Notes under the pieces: model-generated
What the model saw: only the letters and a program-made list of their open reading frames with translations
What the model was told of the DNA's origin: nothing
Database searches by the model: none
Assembly (NCBI GenBank): GCA_017163975.1
Contig: JAFFSR010000240.1
Location: 1-64,000, forward strand
Direction: 5' to 3'
DNA: 64,000 nucleotides
From: Anastatus disparis
Lineage: Eukaryota > Arthropoda > Insecta > Hymenoptera > Eupelmidae
Program-made: the position numbers and the translations under genes
Part shown: in pieces, positions 12,091 to 23,289 of the stretch
Layout: every line of letters starts with the position of its first letter
Numbering within the stretch: the first letter of the stretch is position 1

Positions 12091-12529
12091 AAAGAGCACA
12101 TTTATGTAGATTCAGTTTTTGAATTATAATCAGAATTTTTGAGATTCAGTATACCTATATACTATCTTTTAATATACATTATTTTTAAATGAAGAACGTG
12201 AGAATTATACATTTTATTGAAAACTTTAAAAGATAAATTAATATGCAATAAATTCGAAACCAAGCAAGTTTTTGATATTTAGATTCAACTGATAACATTT
12301 TATTTTTTAGATTATTAAATATTAAATTGTATTACCAATAAAAAATTTTTACAATAAACTGCGTGCATTTTGATTATTGAAAATAAATATTATTACTTGA
12401 TTTTTATAAAACATGTTTTTGTATAATTTAATGTGCAATATACTTTGAACGCTATGTGCTTGTACTGTTTTGTTAATTAAAATTTTAAATCGTTATTAAT
12501 CATTGTATGAAAGAAAAAATAGTTTATTA

Positions 12530-12625
12530 TTAACTTAGGTGGAAAGGCTGGATTTACGTAACGAGTTTCATAAACAGCCTTTACACCAGAGGTAAATAAT
12601 GATTTTAAGGTTAGAATACGAAAAA
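12530..12625. repeat. Short hairpin repeat, GGAAAGGCTGGATTTACG type
   Basis: The segment around GGAAAGGCTGGATTTACG and the near-complement in CATAAACAGCCTTTACACC form a stem. A longer, less diverged copy is at 60590-60760, bounded by TAATAGTACATTATTTACC and GGTAAATAATG. It is non-coding and of unknown class. Confidence 0.6.
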
Positions 12626-13382
12626 TTTTTTTAATATAAAAAAATTATTGAAATAAAAATATCAAAATGATTTAAAAGAAAAAATATTTTAATAAAAGAT
12701 TAATTAAAAATTGTTTTTTAAATTAATTAAAATAGAATGCATTTATTGAGGAGAAAGATACTATAAATTTACATATAAATTTAATGATGTTTTTTAAAAT
12801 TAGAAAAATATTTTCTAAAAGTAGCAACATGAAATTATATTTAATGAAAATTAAAAATATTTAAACCTACAATTAAAAAGAGATAGTCATATGAAAATTA
12901 ACCTTGTTTTTCCTTATTTTTAACTCCATAATTGTAGCCATCAAAATGAAATCCACGTAAGTTAAGTGGAGCTCCATTGCAATTAATACAATTAATACAT
13001 ATTACAATTATTTTCTGAAAATAAAATTTAAGATTTCTAATTCAAACTTTTACTATATTCTTTATGTTATATTGTACCGATAGTGACTGCCTTCACCCAA
13101 CTGCGTTAATATTGATTTAATCAAAAAGACAAATGACAAAATTTATGAAAGGAACAAACGGTCATTCTTTTAACTTTCTAACAAATTAAATTAATTCAAA
13201 GAAATTTTGGATTGATCTATTATCATCCGAATATATTTAAAAATGATTCTCAAACTGTAATGCTCGAGGATATTTATTAATTGATTATAAATCGTTAATT
13301 TCTATTTTCTAAAGTATATTTTTACTACAGTAAAATTTTCAATTTTAATTATTGTAAAATGTTATGATATATTTGAAAATGA
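12626..13382. other. A+T-rich stretch, no gene recognised
   Basis: No coding frame, tandem repeat or inverted repeat of note was seen here. Confidence 0.5.
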
Positions 13383-13384
13383 TA

Positions 13385-14523
13385 CAGTACCGCTCAAAAG
13401 ATCGTAAAATTTTTTTTTTTTAACTTAACTTTAAACTGCAATATTTCGAAACGGTTCGATGAATTTGAAAAATCCGGACGGCGTTTGAAAGATCAGACAA
13501 AATACTATTTTTTGTGTCCTGCCAAATATTTTTATCTCTTTTTTAATCTATTTCTAATGATAGAAAATTTTTTTATTTTTACGAATTTTTAAATTTCAAT
13601 CAATCGAATGTAACTTTTAAGAAATTGATAAAATTAAAAAAATTCGAACGTGACTGAAAAGTAGAGTGAATTTTCTAAATCTTTATGTTCAATGATTTTT
13701 TTGTATCTATTTTCAACATGTAGTTAAAAATGCGCAAAATGAAATGTACAATAAAATCAATTTTATATGATAATATTTTCCAATATCGCGGTCTATTATT
13801 GAAGTTACATTTCAGCATGTGTTCAAATCTGTAGTTCGTATATACATACGAAGAATCAAATTTGTAAATAACTTTAATTTATTCAAAAAAAGGACACTAT
13901 CATTTATAATAATTGTGATAAAATTTGTGATAATTTTGTTAAAAGTATACAATACCGTTTATTAGTTCATAAAAAAAATTTTTTTTTAGAAACTCAACTT
14001 CAAACTGCGATATTTTGGAAATGACTCGATAAATTTCAAAAATCTGGACGGCGTTTAAAAGATTAGACAAAATACTATCTTTTTGTATCTTGCTAATGTA
14101 AACCAAAATTGACTCGTGACATTGGGAAATATTATCATATCTAAAATTGATTTTATTGTACATTTCATTTTTGCGCATTTTTAACTACATGCTGAAAATA
14201 GATACAAAAAAATCATTGAACATAAAGATTTAGGAAATTCACTCTACTTTTCAGTCACGTTCGAATTTTTTAATTTTATCAATTTCTTAAAAAGTTACAT
14301 TTGATTGATTGAAATTTAAAAATTCGTAAAAATAAAAAATTTTTCTATCATTACAAATAGAGTTTAAAAAAGAGATAAAAATATTTGGCAGGACACAAAA
14401 AATAGTATTTTGTCTGATCTTTGAAACGCCATCCGGATTTTTCAAATTCATCGAGCCGTTTTCGAAATATCGCAGTTTGAAGTTGAATAAAAAAATTTTT
14501 TTCACGAACTTTGAGCGGTACTG
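13385..14523. mobile_element. TA-flanked inverted-repeat element (mariner/Tc1-like ends), composite
   Basis: The ends read CAGTACCGCTCAAA and its complement TTTGAGCGGTACTG, each next to TA (13383-13384 and 14524-14525), the target duplication of Tc1/mariner transposons. The arms are about 400 bp long and pair over blocks such as TCCGGACGGCGTTTGAAAGA. A third partial copy of the arm, in the left-arm orientation, occupies about 13960-14090 between them, so the element is composite. No transposase is encoded; small frames on the minus strand are shadows of the arms. Confidence 0.8.
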
Positions 14524-14525
14524 TA

Positions 14526-14890
14526 TATTTATTCTATAAAAAGCATGTATGCCGGAATTTCACCTTTAAAGTATTTCTAAGAAAATATCACCATGAAAGA
14601 AATTTTCGCTTTGGAGACTACAATTTGAATAAAAAAACTTCTATGGATTTGATGAAATTGACTCCAGCTTTGAATAACTAGACATTAAAACTTGAAATAC
14701 TTCAATTCAAAAACTATTCAAATGGTAGAAATAAAAGTTCACTATATATAATCATATTTTGAATTCTTCAACTTTGAAGAATATTTAAATCGGCTGCATT
14801 CGACACTGGGCATGAACAGACTCTGGGTTGGGCTTGGGCAGACTCCCAAATTTGAAATAATAAATATATGAAAATATTAATTAATGTATT
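14526..14890. other. Intergenic A+T-rich stretch
   Basis: Nothing recognised between the TA-flanked element and the minisatellite. Confidence 0.5.
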
Positions 14891-14892
14891 TA

Positions 14893-15240
14893 CACTGAGC
14901 GGGAGTAAAGTACTTTTCTCTTAAATTTCATTATTGATAAAATTGACCGGGCGTATAGTACTTTTCTACATCGAATTTCATATTTTAAAAAATTAAGCGG
15001 GCGTAAAGTTCTTTTCTCCCTCAAATTTGATGCTTGTGAAGATTGAGCGGGCGTAAAATACTTTTCTCCCGAAAATTTCATTCTTTAGATATTAAGCGGG
15101 CGTAAATTACTTTTCTTCACAAAATTTCATACTTTAGAAAATTAAACGGACGTAAAGAACTTTTCTTCCACAAATTTGATGCTTGAGTAGATTGACCGGG
15201 CATAAAGTACTTTTCTCCGCAAATTTGATATAAAAAATCA
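14893..15240. repeat. Minisatellite, seven units of about 50 bp
   Basis: Units are spaced 48-50 bp and centre on GCGGGCGTAAAGTACTTTTC followed by an A/T-rich part near AAATTTCATACTTTAG. The array stops about 30 bp below the stop codon of the minus-strand MSANTD3-like gene, so it would lie in its 3' UTR or just beyond. The short minus-strand frame at 14890-15081 is only repeat translated. Confidence 0.9.
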
Positions 15241-15267
15241 TTTTAAAGGAATTTAACATAAACATTT

Positions 15268-18200
15268 TTATTTTTCTTTATTTAGATTTTCCAATTTATA
15301 TTGCCAATATAATTTTTCTGCTTTGGACGCTTGTAGCTTATTAATCAATATTTTCCTCTCCAAACGCTCGCATTCTCTTTGGTGGAACGGCTTTCTTATT
15401 TTTATTGGTGGAGCATTGAATGTTGCTAAAAAATTTTTTAATGAACTTAAAAGTAAAATACAATTTTTTGATTCACGTAGAATCAAAAGTTCTATTCGTT
15501 GTGAAATAAAAAAGGGAAATTTGTGATCTTAAAAGGGTTTGTGAAATGAGAAATTGCTTATTAACTGAAGAAATTGAAATGTTAACATTCTTAATATTGC
15601 ATAACGGGATGTCGGAGCTGTTGGAATCGATTTCTGCTTTTTTAATTTTATTATTATCTTTTTAAATTCATTATTTAAACATATAATGACTTATCCGCAC
15701 TGAAACTATTACAATAATTTTTGTTAAAATAAAAAATCAGTTGACCTTTTTTTATATAAAGTTTGATTGAAAATTAGATATTGCGCTCGGTAAACTTAAC
15801 CTCAAAATACTGTACATTTAAAGTTTGTTTATAACTTTTTATGCATAGTGTTTTAGTGAATCCCCTGAGTTGCCCGCACACATAATTAATCTTACAAATT
15901 ATCTTACTGTAGTAAAAGAACTTAATTTGATGCATCATTAATTCATAAACTTTGAATGAAAATATTATCAGGAAGGGGGGGCAGCTACGACATGCCGTTG
16001 ATGGAAAAATTCTTTCAGAATGAATACAAGGTTCATGACTAGGATTTTGCCTCTATCTCTCAAAATTGAGAGTTAGAGCAAAAGGACCTAATTGTTTTTA
16101 TAATTGTAAGCTACAAAATATATCCCAAAATAAAATAAAAATTCACGTTCAGTAACTTTAATACTATTCTTGTAATAGAAATAAGTTAGAAATGTAAAAA
16201 AAAGCTGAAAGACCACAAGTAATTGTAGATAATGAAAATTATAATACCAGATTTTTCTCTACCATCAGTAACAACCGAACACGTAAAAGCTCTCTTTGAT
16301 GGAGTCCCGTTATCTGTAATAATGTTAATTTAAAAATTACAATTAAAGAAATCAAGCGTTATATTGAAAGGTCATGAATAACTTTATAACCTTAGATAAC
16401 AAAACGTACGCTAAAGTTAGATTAAAATCTGTAATTTGAAATTATGATACGCTACTTGTAAGATAAATTAGTCAAAAATGTAAAAATAATGCTAAAAGTG
16501 CAAATAAGACTACAGATAAAAATAAATTATAACTATAATACCAGATTTTTCTGCAAAATTCCCTGTGATGACAGAACACGCATCAGCACTCTTTGAAGGG
16601 GTACCTTCATCTATAATAATTTCAATTTAAAAATTACGATTCAATTTTTTAAAAATAGAGCGTTACATTCAAAGGACGTGACTATCTTTATAACTTTTGG
16701 TAACAAAACATACCCTTCAGTTAAATCAAAATGTGTAATTTACAATCATTATACGCTACTTGTAAGAGAAATTAGTCAAAAATGTAAAAATAATGCTATA
16801 AATGCAAATGTAACTACATACGAAAATAAATAATAACTATAATACCAGATTTTTCCACACCATTCCAGGGACTGCCGAACACGCGGCTGTACCTTTAAAA
16901 GGGTCCCGACATCTATAATTCAATATTTAAAAATCTAGCATTACATTCAAAGGACGTGACTATCTTTATAACTTTAGGTAACAAAATGTACCCTAAAGTT
17001 ATATCAAAATCTCTAATTTGCAATCATAATATGCTAGTTGTAAAAAAAATTAGTCGAAAATATAGAAATTATGCTTTAAGAGCAGGCCGGATTTGCTGTC
17101 CTTGTCTAATTGGTATTTTTTGTTATTTACTCAGTATTAATCGGTGTATCTGCAAATTGAAGTAATATGCGTAATAGATATTATTATTACAAATATTTAT
17201 GCACAGAAAAAAATCTATCGCTTTGTTTTTGAGAAAAGTAAGGAACGCGAAAATATTATAAACATAATCTTTTACTTCGGCGTTCCTTACTTTTCTCAAA
17301 AACAAATCGGTAGATTTTTTTTTCTTGTGCATAGATATTCATAATAATAATATCTATTGCGATCAACCATTATTTTGAAGATACACCGATTATTACTTGA
17401 GTAAATAACAAACAACTCAATTGTTACTCGGTCGGTATCAGGTTCTACTCCGGCCTGCCGTTAAGTGCAAATGTGACTACAAATGAAAATAAATAATAAC
17501 TATAATACCAGATTTTTCTACACCATTCTCAGTGACCGCAGAACATGCAGCAGCACTCTTTGAAGGTGTTCCGTCATCTATAATAAATTCAATTTAAAAA
17601 TTACAATTTAAATGGTAAAAATAAGACTCAACTGATATGGCCATCAATTCAATTTATTTTTCTTTATAATATATCCTACGTTTCGGTTCCTTATTGAACC
17701 TCTCCATAAGGAACCAAAACGTAGGATATATTATAAAGAATAATAAATTGAATTGATGGCCATATCCAGTTGAGTCTTACTTTTACCATCTAAGTTTATT
17801 TATTCTGTCAGTAAATTCACACTTAGATATTTTAAATTACAATTTAATTTTAAAAATCGAGCGTTACATTCGACGACGTGACTATCCTTATAACTTTAGG
17901 TAACAAAACGTACACTAAAGTTATATCAAAATCTTTAATTTGCAATCTTAATAAGCTATTGTAAGAGAAATCAGTAAAAAATGTAGAAATAATGTAAAAA
18001 TAATGCTAAAAATGAAAATGTAATAGTAGATGAAAAGAAACTAACTGTAATAACAGATTCATCTTTACTGTCAGTTACCACAGAAGAAGCCACAGTACTT
18101 TTTAAAGGAGTCTTGTCATATATAAAAATTTTAATTTAACCATTACAATTTAATAATCACTTGAAATGTAAAGAATTTATTTATTTACCTATCGGGGAAA

Positions 18201-19328
18201 TCTGATACAATAAATTGTTATTGGCCACTAATTTTTTCAGCTGCTTGACACTTCTCTGTAAAATTATAACATTTTGTTTATTATCCAACGGAATTATATA
18301 AATCAATATTTTTGAAAATATTGACTCAGAATTTCCAAAAAAAATATCAATGAATAAATAAAGCAAGAATTGTTAGTAACAGCTCCAAAATTTCGTTATA
18401 ATGCTATTATTTATTTTTACTATTTATTTATGTTAATTTATTTAATTTATTTTTGTAACGTCCTGTATATAGGTTTAAGGTGTGAGTGTATTTATTGTAT
18501 GAGTGTTGGCTGAATGGTTGGTGAGTGAGAATTTTTATTTGATTTTATTTTTGACTGCGTTTCATGCTATTGCGTACGCTTGTTATTTTATTTTATTATG
18601 TATTAAATTTAATTTTTTTAAAATTTTAATATTGTGACTGATAGATATTGTATGACTGATTTTTATTTATATGATTATTTTTATTTATATTGACGTGTAT
18701 TTTATGATTACTTTGTGATATCACTTTTATTTATTTTTGTTTGTGACTTACTTATTCAGTATTATTAGGTTTAGTGACTGACTGTTATATTAATTGTGCA
18801 ATATTTACATTTATACTTTTTATAGCATTTTGTGCAATATTTATTGTTTTTGTATTTACAAATTGTATTACACGTTTTTGTACTCTTATACAAAATAAAA
18901 TAATATTTATCTATAATACATTACGCGAAAAGTGCGAAAACTAGGATTAGCGTGTGTTTAAGTTAGTACATTTCAAGATTACAATAAATGTTTCTCTAAT
19001 AGATAGAAGATAGAGAGCGATTTTTGTAATTTAGCGTGTGAAGTCTATTTTTGAGGTTAATAAAATATAAATGCAATATTAAAATAAAATAAATTAATTA
19101 ATTCATTAAAAAAAATTTTATTTTTTATTTTAAAATAATTTACTTACGTGAACATCAGTTTTGCTTTCATAATTAAATTTATCCGCAATTTTGCACCAGG
19201 CTGCCTCCTTAGCCTCGATGATTGCTGCTGATCTGAGTTTGTTAGAAATTATTGATTTATATTCATCGATTATTTTAACGATTATCTTTTTTCTTCTTCT
19301 TTGTAAAATTTATTCTCTTGTCGGACAT
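15268..19328 (-). CDS. MSANTD3-like Myb/SANT DNA-binding protein gene (possibly pseudogene)
   Basis: Exon 1 (19328-19150; ATG at 19328; donor GTAAGT) encodes a Myb/SANT-like domain: MSDKRINFTK, IIDEYKSIISNK and EAAWCKIADKFNYESK. Exon 2 (18255-18189) continues with RSVKQLKKLVANN and ends in phase 1. The last exon (15425-15268) starts in phase 1 and ends with HQRECERLERK and YWQYKLENLNKEK, matching the C-terminal coiled coil of MSANTD3-type proteins. Between them lie phase-1 mini-exons described separately. The family has one N-terminal Myb/SANT domain of zeste/MSANTD type and binds DNA; its targets here are unknown. A frame change is needed in exon 1 within an A run near 19285, so the copy is either broken or miscalled there. 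Two foldback elements sit in its introns. Confidence 0.68.
17080..17460. mobile_element. TTAA-flanked foldback element (family B) inside the mini-exon array
   Basis: It interrupts the third 300-bp unit between GCTTTAA and GTGCAAATG. TTAA is duplicated at 17076-17079 and 17461-17464. The ends are GAGCAGGCCGGA and TCCGGCCTGCCG, and the arms pair along most of their length (for example TTTGTTTTTGAGAAAAGTAA against its complement). The neighbouring units show the uninterrupted site. Confidence 0.85.
17611..17833. mobile_element. Palindromic insertion with 13-bp direct flanks
   Basis: A near-perfect palindrome (about 17611-17792; arms from ATGGTAAAAATAAGACTCAAC to GTTGAGTCTTACTTTTACCAT) is followed by a small second hairpin (CTAAGT...ACTTAG). 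AAATTACAATTTA is present on both sides (17598-17610 and 17834-17846), as expected of a target duplication, and other array units lack the insert. A 13-bp duplication is unlike the TTAA elements, so the class is unknown. Confidence 0.65.
18256..19149 (-). other. First intron of the MSANTD3-like gene
   Basis: A+T-rich sequence bounded by GTAAGT next to exon 1 and TTTTACAG before exon 2. No other element was recognised in it. Confidence 0.5.
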
Positions 19329-19734
19329 ATTGAAAGTTTAATATTTATTTTTCAATAGTTTAAGCGTTGTTAAGGCACAATATCAACATTGTCCTAACAA
19401 CGCAGTACTGAAAAAAAAAATAATCAACTCCTTTGGTACTCTGCTTTTCATAGAATGTTTTTATGTTTGTTAGTGCATAACTCTTGGACGGATTGACCGA
19501 TTTGAGATAAAAACGAACTTTTCTGATATGAGCACTACTTTTCAAGCAGATCTACCCACAATAAAAGCAAAAAATTGTAATATAAATAAAAAAGTGTTAG
19601 ATTAAAAAATTTTTTTTTAAATATAAGACCTTAAAATATGTTGCTTTAAAAACCACTTAATTATATATTAACAGCGATGCCAGAAGTTAGCAAATTCTGT
19701 AAGCAAATTCACTGATAATTCGTCAAGTGGATGA

Positions 19735-19870
19735 AAACTAATAGTTGAGCGCAATAGATTTAACAACGAGCAAACGATTCTATCCTATGAAAAATTATGA
19801 AATTTTCATTATTTTTCAAGTAAAGTATGAAACGAAAAAACAGTAGAACTTAAATTCAATTTTTTCAATT
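19735..19870. repeat. Fragment of the 27.7-kb foldback element
   Basis: The segment around GAGCAAACGATTCTATCC and AAATTTTCATTATTTTTCAA resembles the arm of the element at 27712-28311 (AAGCAAACGATTCTTTT and TTTTGATTATTTTTCGAG). It is diverged and incomplete. Confidence 0.5.
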
Positions 19871-20028
19871 TTCAATTTCGAATCGAACTTTTTTTTATCA
19901 AAGAATCGAAAATTGAAGTTTTTCTTTATTTGTTGACATACTTAAATGTATATCTTGTTAGAAATATTACAAAGCAAAGTTTTATTTTTTTCTAATCCCG
20001 ATAAGTACTGAAATATCTAAAACTCTTA

Positions 20029-20395
20029 GAGGATAAAATGGACACTACCCTGTACTCATAAATATTCACTATCTTTACATTTTATTGCAATATTTTCAAT
20101 AAAAAATTCATTAGCTTTGTAGTATGTACCATGAAGATTATTCGTTAAATTTGAAATAAATTCATTCATTAGTTATTGAGAATTTTGGGTTCTAAAATTA
20201 TTTATTAACATTTTTCAATTTTGTACAGGAATCCAAATATCTTAAAAACTAATGAATGAATTTATTTGAAAATTTATCTAAATAATCATCATGGTACATA
20301 CTACAAGCTAATGCATTCTTTTCTGAAAATTCAGCAATAAAATGGAAAGGAAGGTAATATTTATAAGTACAGGTGTAGTGTCCGTTTTACATCTC
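20029..20395. mobile_element. TTAA-flanked foldback element (family A, copy 2)
   Basis: It is the same family as 10847-11221: shared stretches include ATAAATATTCACTATCTT, TTGTAGTATGTACCATGAAG and their complements in the right arm. TTAA follows at 20396-20399; the left flank is TTAG, probably a mutated TTAA. No ORF. Confidence 0.75.
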
Positions 20396-20531
20396 TTAAA
20401 ATAATCAACTGTTTTTAGCTTAATTTAAAAAATAACGAATTGTTAATGCCCATATTATATACGTAACATACACTTGTGAAAACATATACTTGAGAAAAAG
20501 GATGTAATAATCTAGTTGAAATAAATACTTT

Positions 20532-20715
20532 GTTGATATATAGCATTCGTTTTTATTTACGAATTATCATTCGTGGAGCGTATAGATTTCGTTAAAATTG
20601 ATTTTCTATAGTATAGATTACGTGTAGCGGATTTATCTCACACGTGCTATAAAATAATATACGATACGTATACTCGAAGTGTATCGTAATGTACTATTTT
20701 CGATTTCATCGAAGT
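20532..20715 (+). mobile_element. Repeat family H with 3' hairpin, copy 1
   Basis: It contains one unit of the motif TTTTATTTACGAATTATCATTCGTGG, then a shared block (GATTTTCTATAGTATAGATTACGTGTAGCGG) and a terminal hairpin from ATACGATACGTATACTC to GTATCGTAATGTACTATT. Related copies are at 37100-37460 and 52370-52735. The minisatellite-plus-3'-hairpin layout recalls Helitron/Helentron-derived elements, but that is inference. Confidence 0.5.
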
Positions 20716-20785
20716 TTGTACCGTCGATCAATTTACTGCAGTACTACTTTAAGGCATATATTTTTAACAAGGTGATTTGTACCTT

Positions 20786-21016
20786 CACTGTTAAAAAAAA
20801 TATTAAATTCAATGTTAAATATGAAACCAGCTTCCGATCTGTGTTATTAATCTTAAAAGTTATTTCTTAAAATTAATAATTTTACCTTAATTTTACCAGA
20901 AAATTGCATAAAAATTAAGAATTTTATCGTAATTTTAAGAATTAATTTTTAAAATTAATGACATGTATTGGAAGCTAGTTTCATATTTTACATTAAATTT
21001 AATATTTTTTTTAACG
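20786..21016. repeat. Inverted-repeat element
   Basis: The left arm (TGTTAAAAAAAATATTAAATT through ATGAAACCAGCTTCC) pairs with the right arm (GGAAGCTAGTTTCATATT through AATATTTTTTTTAACGA). There is no ORF and no clear target duplication. Confidence 0.6.
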
Positions 21017-21039
21017 ATGTTGCAAATGAAGTTTCAGCT

Positions 21040-21400
21040 TATTTATTAACTTAAGTTCTAACTTAAATTCCGATTTACGTTGTGACTTAAGTTCTGACTT
21101 AAGTTCCAGCTTAAGTTCTTACTTAAGTTCCAGCTTAAGTTCTTACTTAAGTTCCAGCTTAAGTTCTTACTTAAGTTCCAGCTTAAGTTCTTACTTAAGT
21201 TCCAGCTTAAGTTCTTACTTAAGTTCCAGCTTAAGTTCTTACTTAAGTTCCAGCTTAAGTTCTTACTTAAGTTCGGACATAAGTTTCAACTTAAGTTCGG
21301 ACTTAAGTTCTAACTAAGTTTGGACTTAATTTAAAACTTAATTCTGACTTAAGTTCTAACTTAAGCCTCAACTTATGCTTTAACTTAAGTCTTTTCTTAA
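21040..21400. repeat. Minisatellite built on CTTAAGTTC
   Basis: A 24-bp unit (ACTTAAGTTCCAGCTTAAGT plus TCTT) is repeated about eight times with high identity in the middle and decays at both ends into 12-bp variants. Each CTTAAG is a 6-bp palindrome. No coding frame of interest. Confidence 0.92.
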
Positions 21401-21419
21401 GAAAGAAATAAAGTTGTTA

Positions 21420-22505
21420 CTCAATAATTAACCTCAAACTGTCATAGTTATTAGAATAACCAAATTTTCTCGATTGTCTTATTGGTAGGAGATATTCAAA
21501 TTCATGACCTCTTATTGGTTGGAGTTTTGTCGTTTGGGAGAAATGTCCATGACTCTAATATGTATATTGAAAATATAACAATAAAAGCATTTATCAATAT
21601 ACTTACTTGAATATTTTTATATTTATATCATTTCGTTTCGTCACTTTTATCAGCCAATAAGAAAGAGTTTTTAGATATTAGCAACAGCGCCACCATTAGC
21701 CAATCATATTTCTCATTTCATCAGAATCAACCAATCCATTTTCAGTTTCAATTTTCCATCATCACTTTTTTAAGAAGGGATTAAATAGTTGAACAATCAA
21801 TTAAAATTCTAAATGGTATAATTTTATTTTTAGGTTATAACCTAATACTATCAATTTTGAATTAAAATTTTGTGTTTTTTTTTTTTTAACTTCATAAAAA
21901 ATTGAAATAAATTATTTTACATCAAATTAATAATGTAATATAAAAAATACTTACGCATTGCAGTTATAAGTGCGTCGAAATTATTTCTTTAGAAAATAAA
22001 CTTAACACTTAACACGTGCATCCAGTTACTCAGCGTCCCAGTCGGTATATGTACCGACAACTGCACGTGCGTTCAGTTACCCGGCAATTATTCAAATTAT
22101 TGTACCCTTGCATAAACGATCAAATTAACGATCAATTAAACATTTTTTTAATTAATTTCATTTTTTTAATTGATTCTAAATATTCCATTGATCATATAAA
22201 CCCTTACATCACCAATGAAAAATTAAAATTAATTAAATTATGAGCTTACGAGTTCCAGCGTTATTCTTAGCAATATGGTTAAGAGGTCATATGTATAAGA
22301 CTTTGAACCGTCACGCTATACTTTAAACAAAGTTTTTTATTATTAAATAAATAATTTTATATTATTATTAATATTATATTTCTAGCTTCATATCTAAAGA
22401 AATTAAAATGATTTAAACTATTATTATATTTTATTTAATACTTATATAATTAATAAAACTTATATTAGTGTTCAGTTACAGGGACATGTACAGTCACTGG
22501 GACAT
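21420..22505. other. A+T-rich stretch, no gene recognised
   Basis: No supported gene. A small palindrome (GTCGGTATATGTACCGAC) is at about 22043. The 75-codon frame at 22016-22243 has no recognisable content. Confidence 0.5.
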
Positions 22506-22510
22506 TTACC

Positions 22511-23075
22511 TTACATAAAATCATGATAAAAGCTGCGTTCATTCGGTTCAACGCTCGATTTTTTGGAGAGTTATGAGCAGCTTTGTCTAGATTATAAGAA
22601 ATTTTAAAAAATTTACATCCACTTCATAATTGTACAGTTTTTGAAAAAAATTATTCTATAAAGTTTTTACTAATTGCATATTAAAAGTTGAAATTAAAAC
22701 CTTTCGATTGAAAAAAAGTGTTCAAAAAGCTCAAGTTGTTTAAAAGTTGTAAAGAAATAAAAATACCGCAAATATTTAGCTAAAAATGTGCATAGAAAAT
22801 AAATGCTGCATTTTAGTCTAAATTTAATCTTAATTTTTATCCTTCATAACTTTTGAACAACTTGAGCTTTTTGAACACTTTTTTTAACAAAAGTTTTTAA
22901 TCTCAACTTTAACATACAATTATCAAAAACCTTATAGAATAAGTTGTTCGAAAATTGTACAACTTTAATTTCAATTTTTAAAAATGTCTTAAAATCTCGA
23001 TAAAACTGCTCATCACACTCAAAAATCGAGCGTTGGACTGAATGAACGCGGCTTTTTTCATGATTATATGTAAAA
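22511..23075. mobile_element. Long foldback element, about 560 bp
   Basis: The ends (TTACATAAAATCATGATAAA and the complement of TTTACATATAATCATGAAAA) continue into arms of about 250 bp that pair through GCGTTCATTC, CAACGCTCGATTTTT and AAAAAGCTCAAGTTGTT. The loop around 22790 is short. The target duplication could not be resolved and no protein is encoded. Confidence 0.7.
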
Positions 23076-23289
23076 AGAATATTCCAAAGCTAGAAGAAAA
23101 TCTGAGATCTAAATGCAATGCATTCTGTAAGTTATTTTTTTCAGCGAAAATCGTTAAGATCAACTTTGATCTTGTAGCGGTCCTATTTCTGTTCACGGTC
23201 TTCAGGTGATATTCTTATCATTAATATTTGTTTTGTTGCTTATTATTAAGTTTTTATCTCATTATATATAAGATACATACAGCAATATG

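Larger units (their letters stand above)
16248..18120 (-). repeat. Tandem array of about 300-bp units, each with one 66-69 nt mini-exon
   Basis: Five units carry a mini-exon on the minus strand: about 18115-18045 (degenerate, splice sites lost), 17577-17509 (69 nt), 16912-16846 (67 nt, frame lost), 16610-16542 (69 nt) and 16313-16248 (66 nt). Intact ones have an acceptor ending in TATAG or TACAG and a donor TCTG|GTATTAT, begin with AT and end with G, so each junction creates a GAT codon and keeps phase 1, which also fits exon 2 upstream and the last exon downstream. The encoded peptide pattern is D-x-G-T-P-S-K-[SR]-A-x-x-C-S-x-[VI]-T followed by EKS. The unit also contains a conserved non-coding part (for example ACTTTAGGTAACAAAACGTA). 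Function unknown; the peptide repeat is a linker between the DNA-binding domain and the coiled coil. Confidence 0.7.

Noticed and set aside
13939..14505. Small minus-strand frames
   Set aside because: They are translations of the arms of the TA-flanked inverted repeat.
14893..15240. CRISPR-like array
   Set aside because: The 50-bp units are similar throughout, without unique spacers; the context is an insect-type genome.
21040..21400. CRISPR-like or regulatory operator array
   Set aside because: Contiguous 12/24-bp tandem repeat without spacers.
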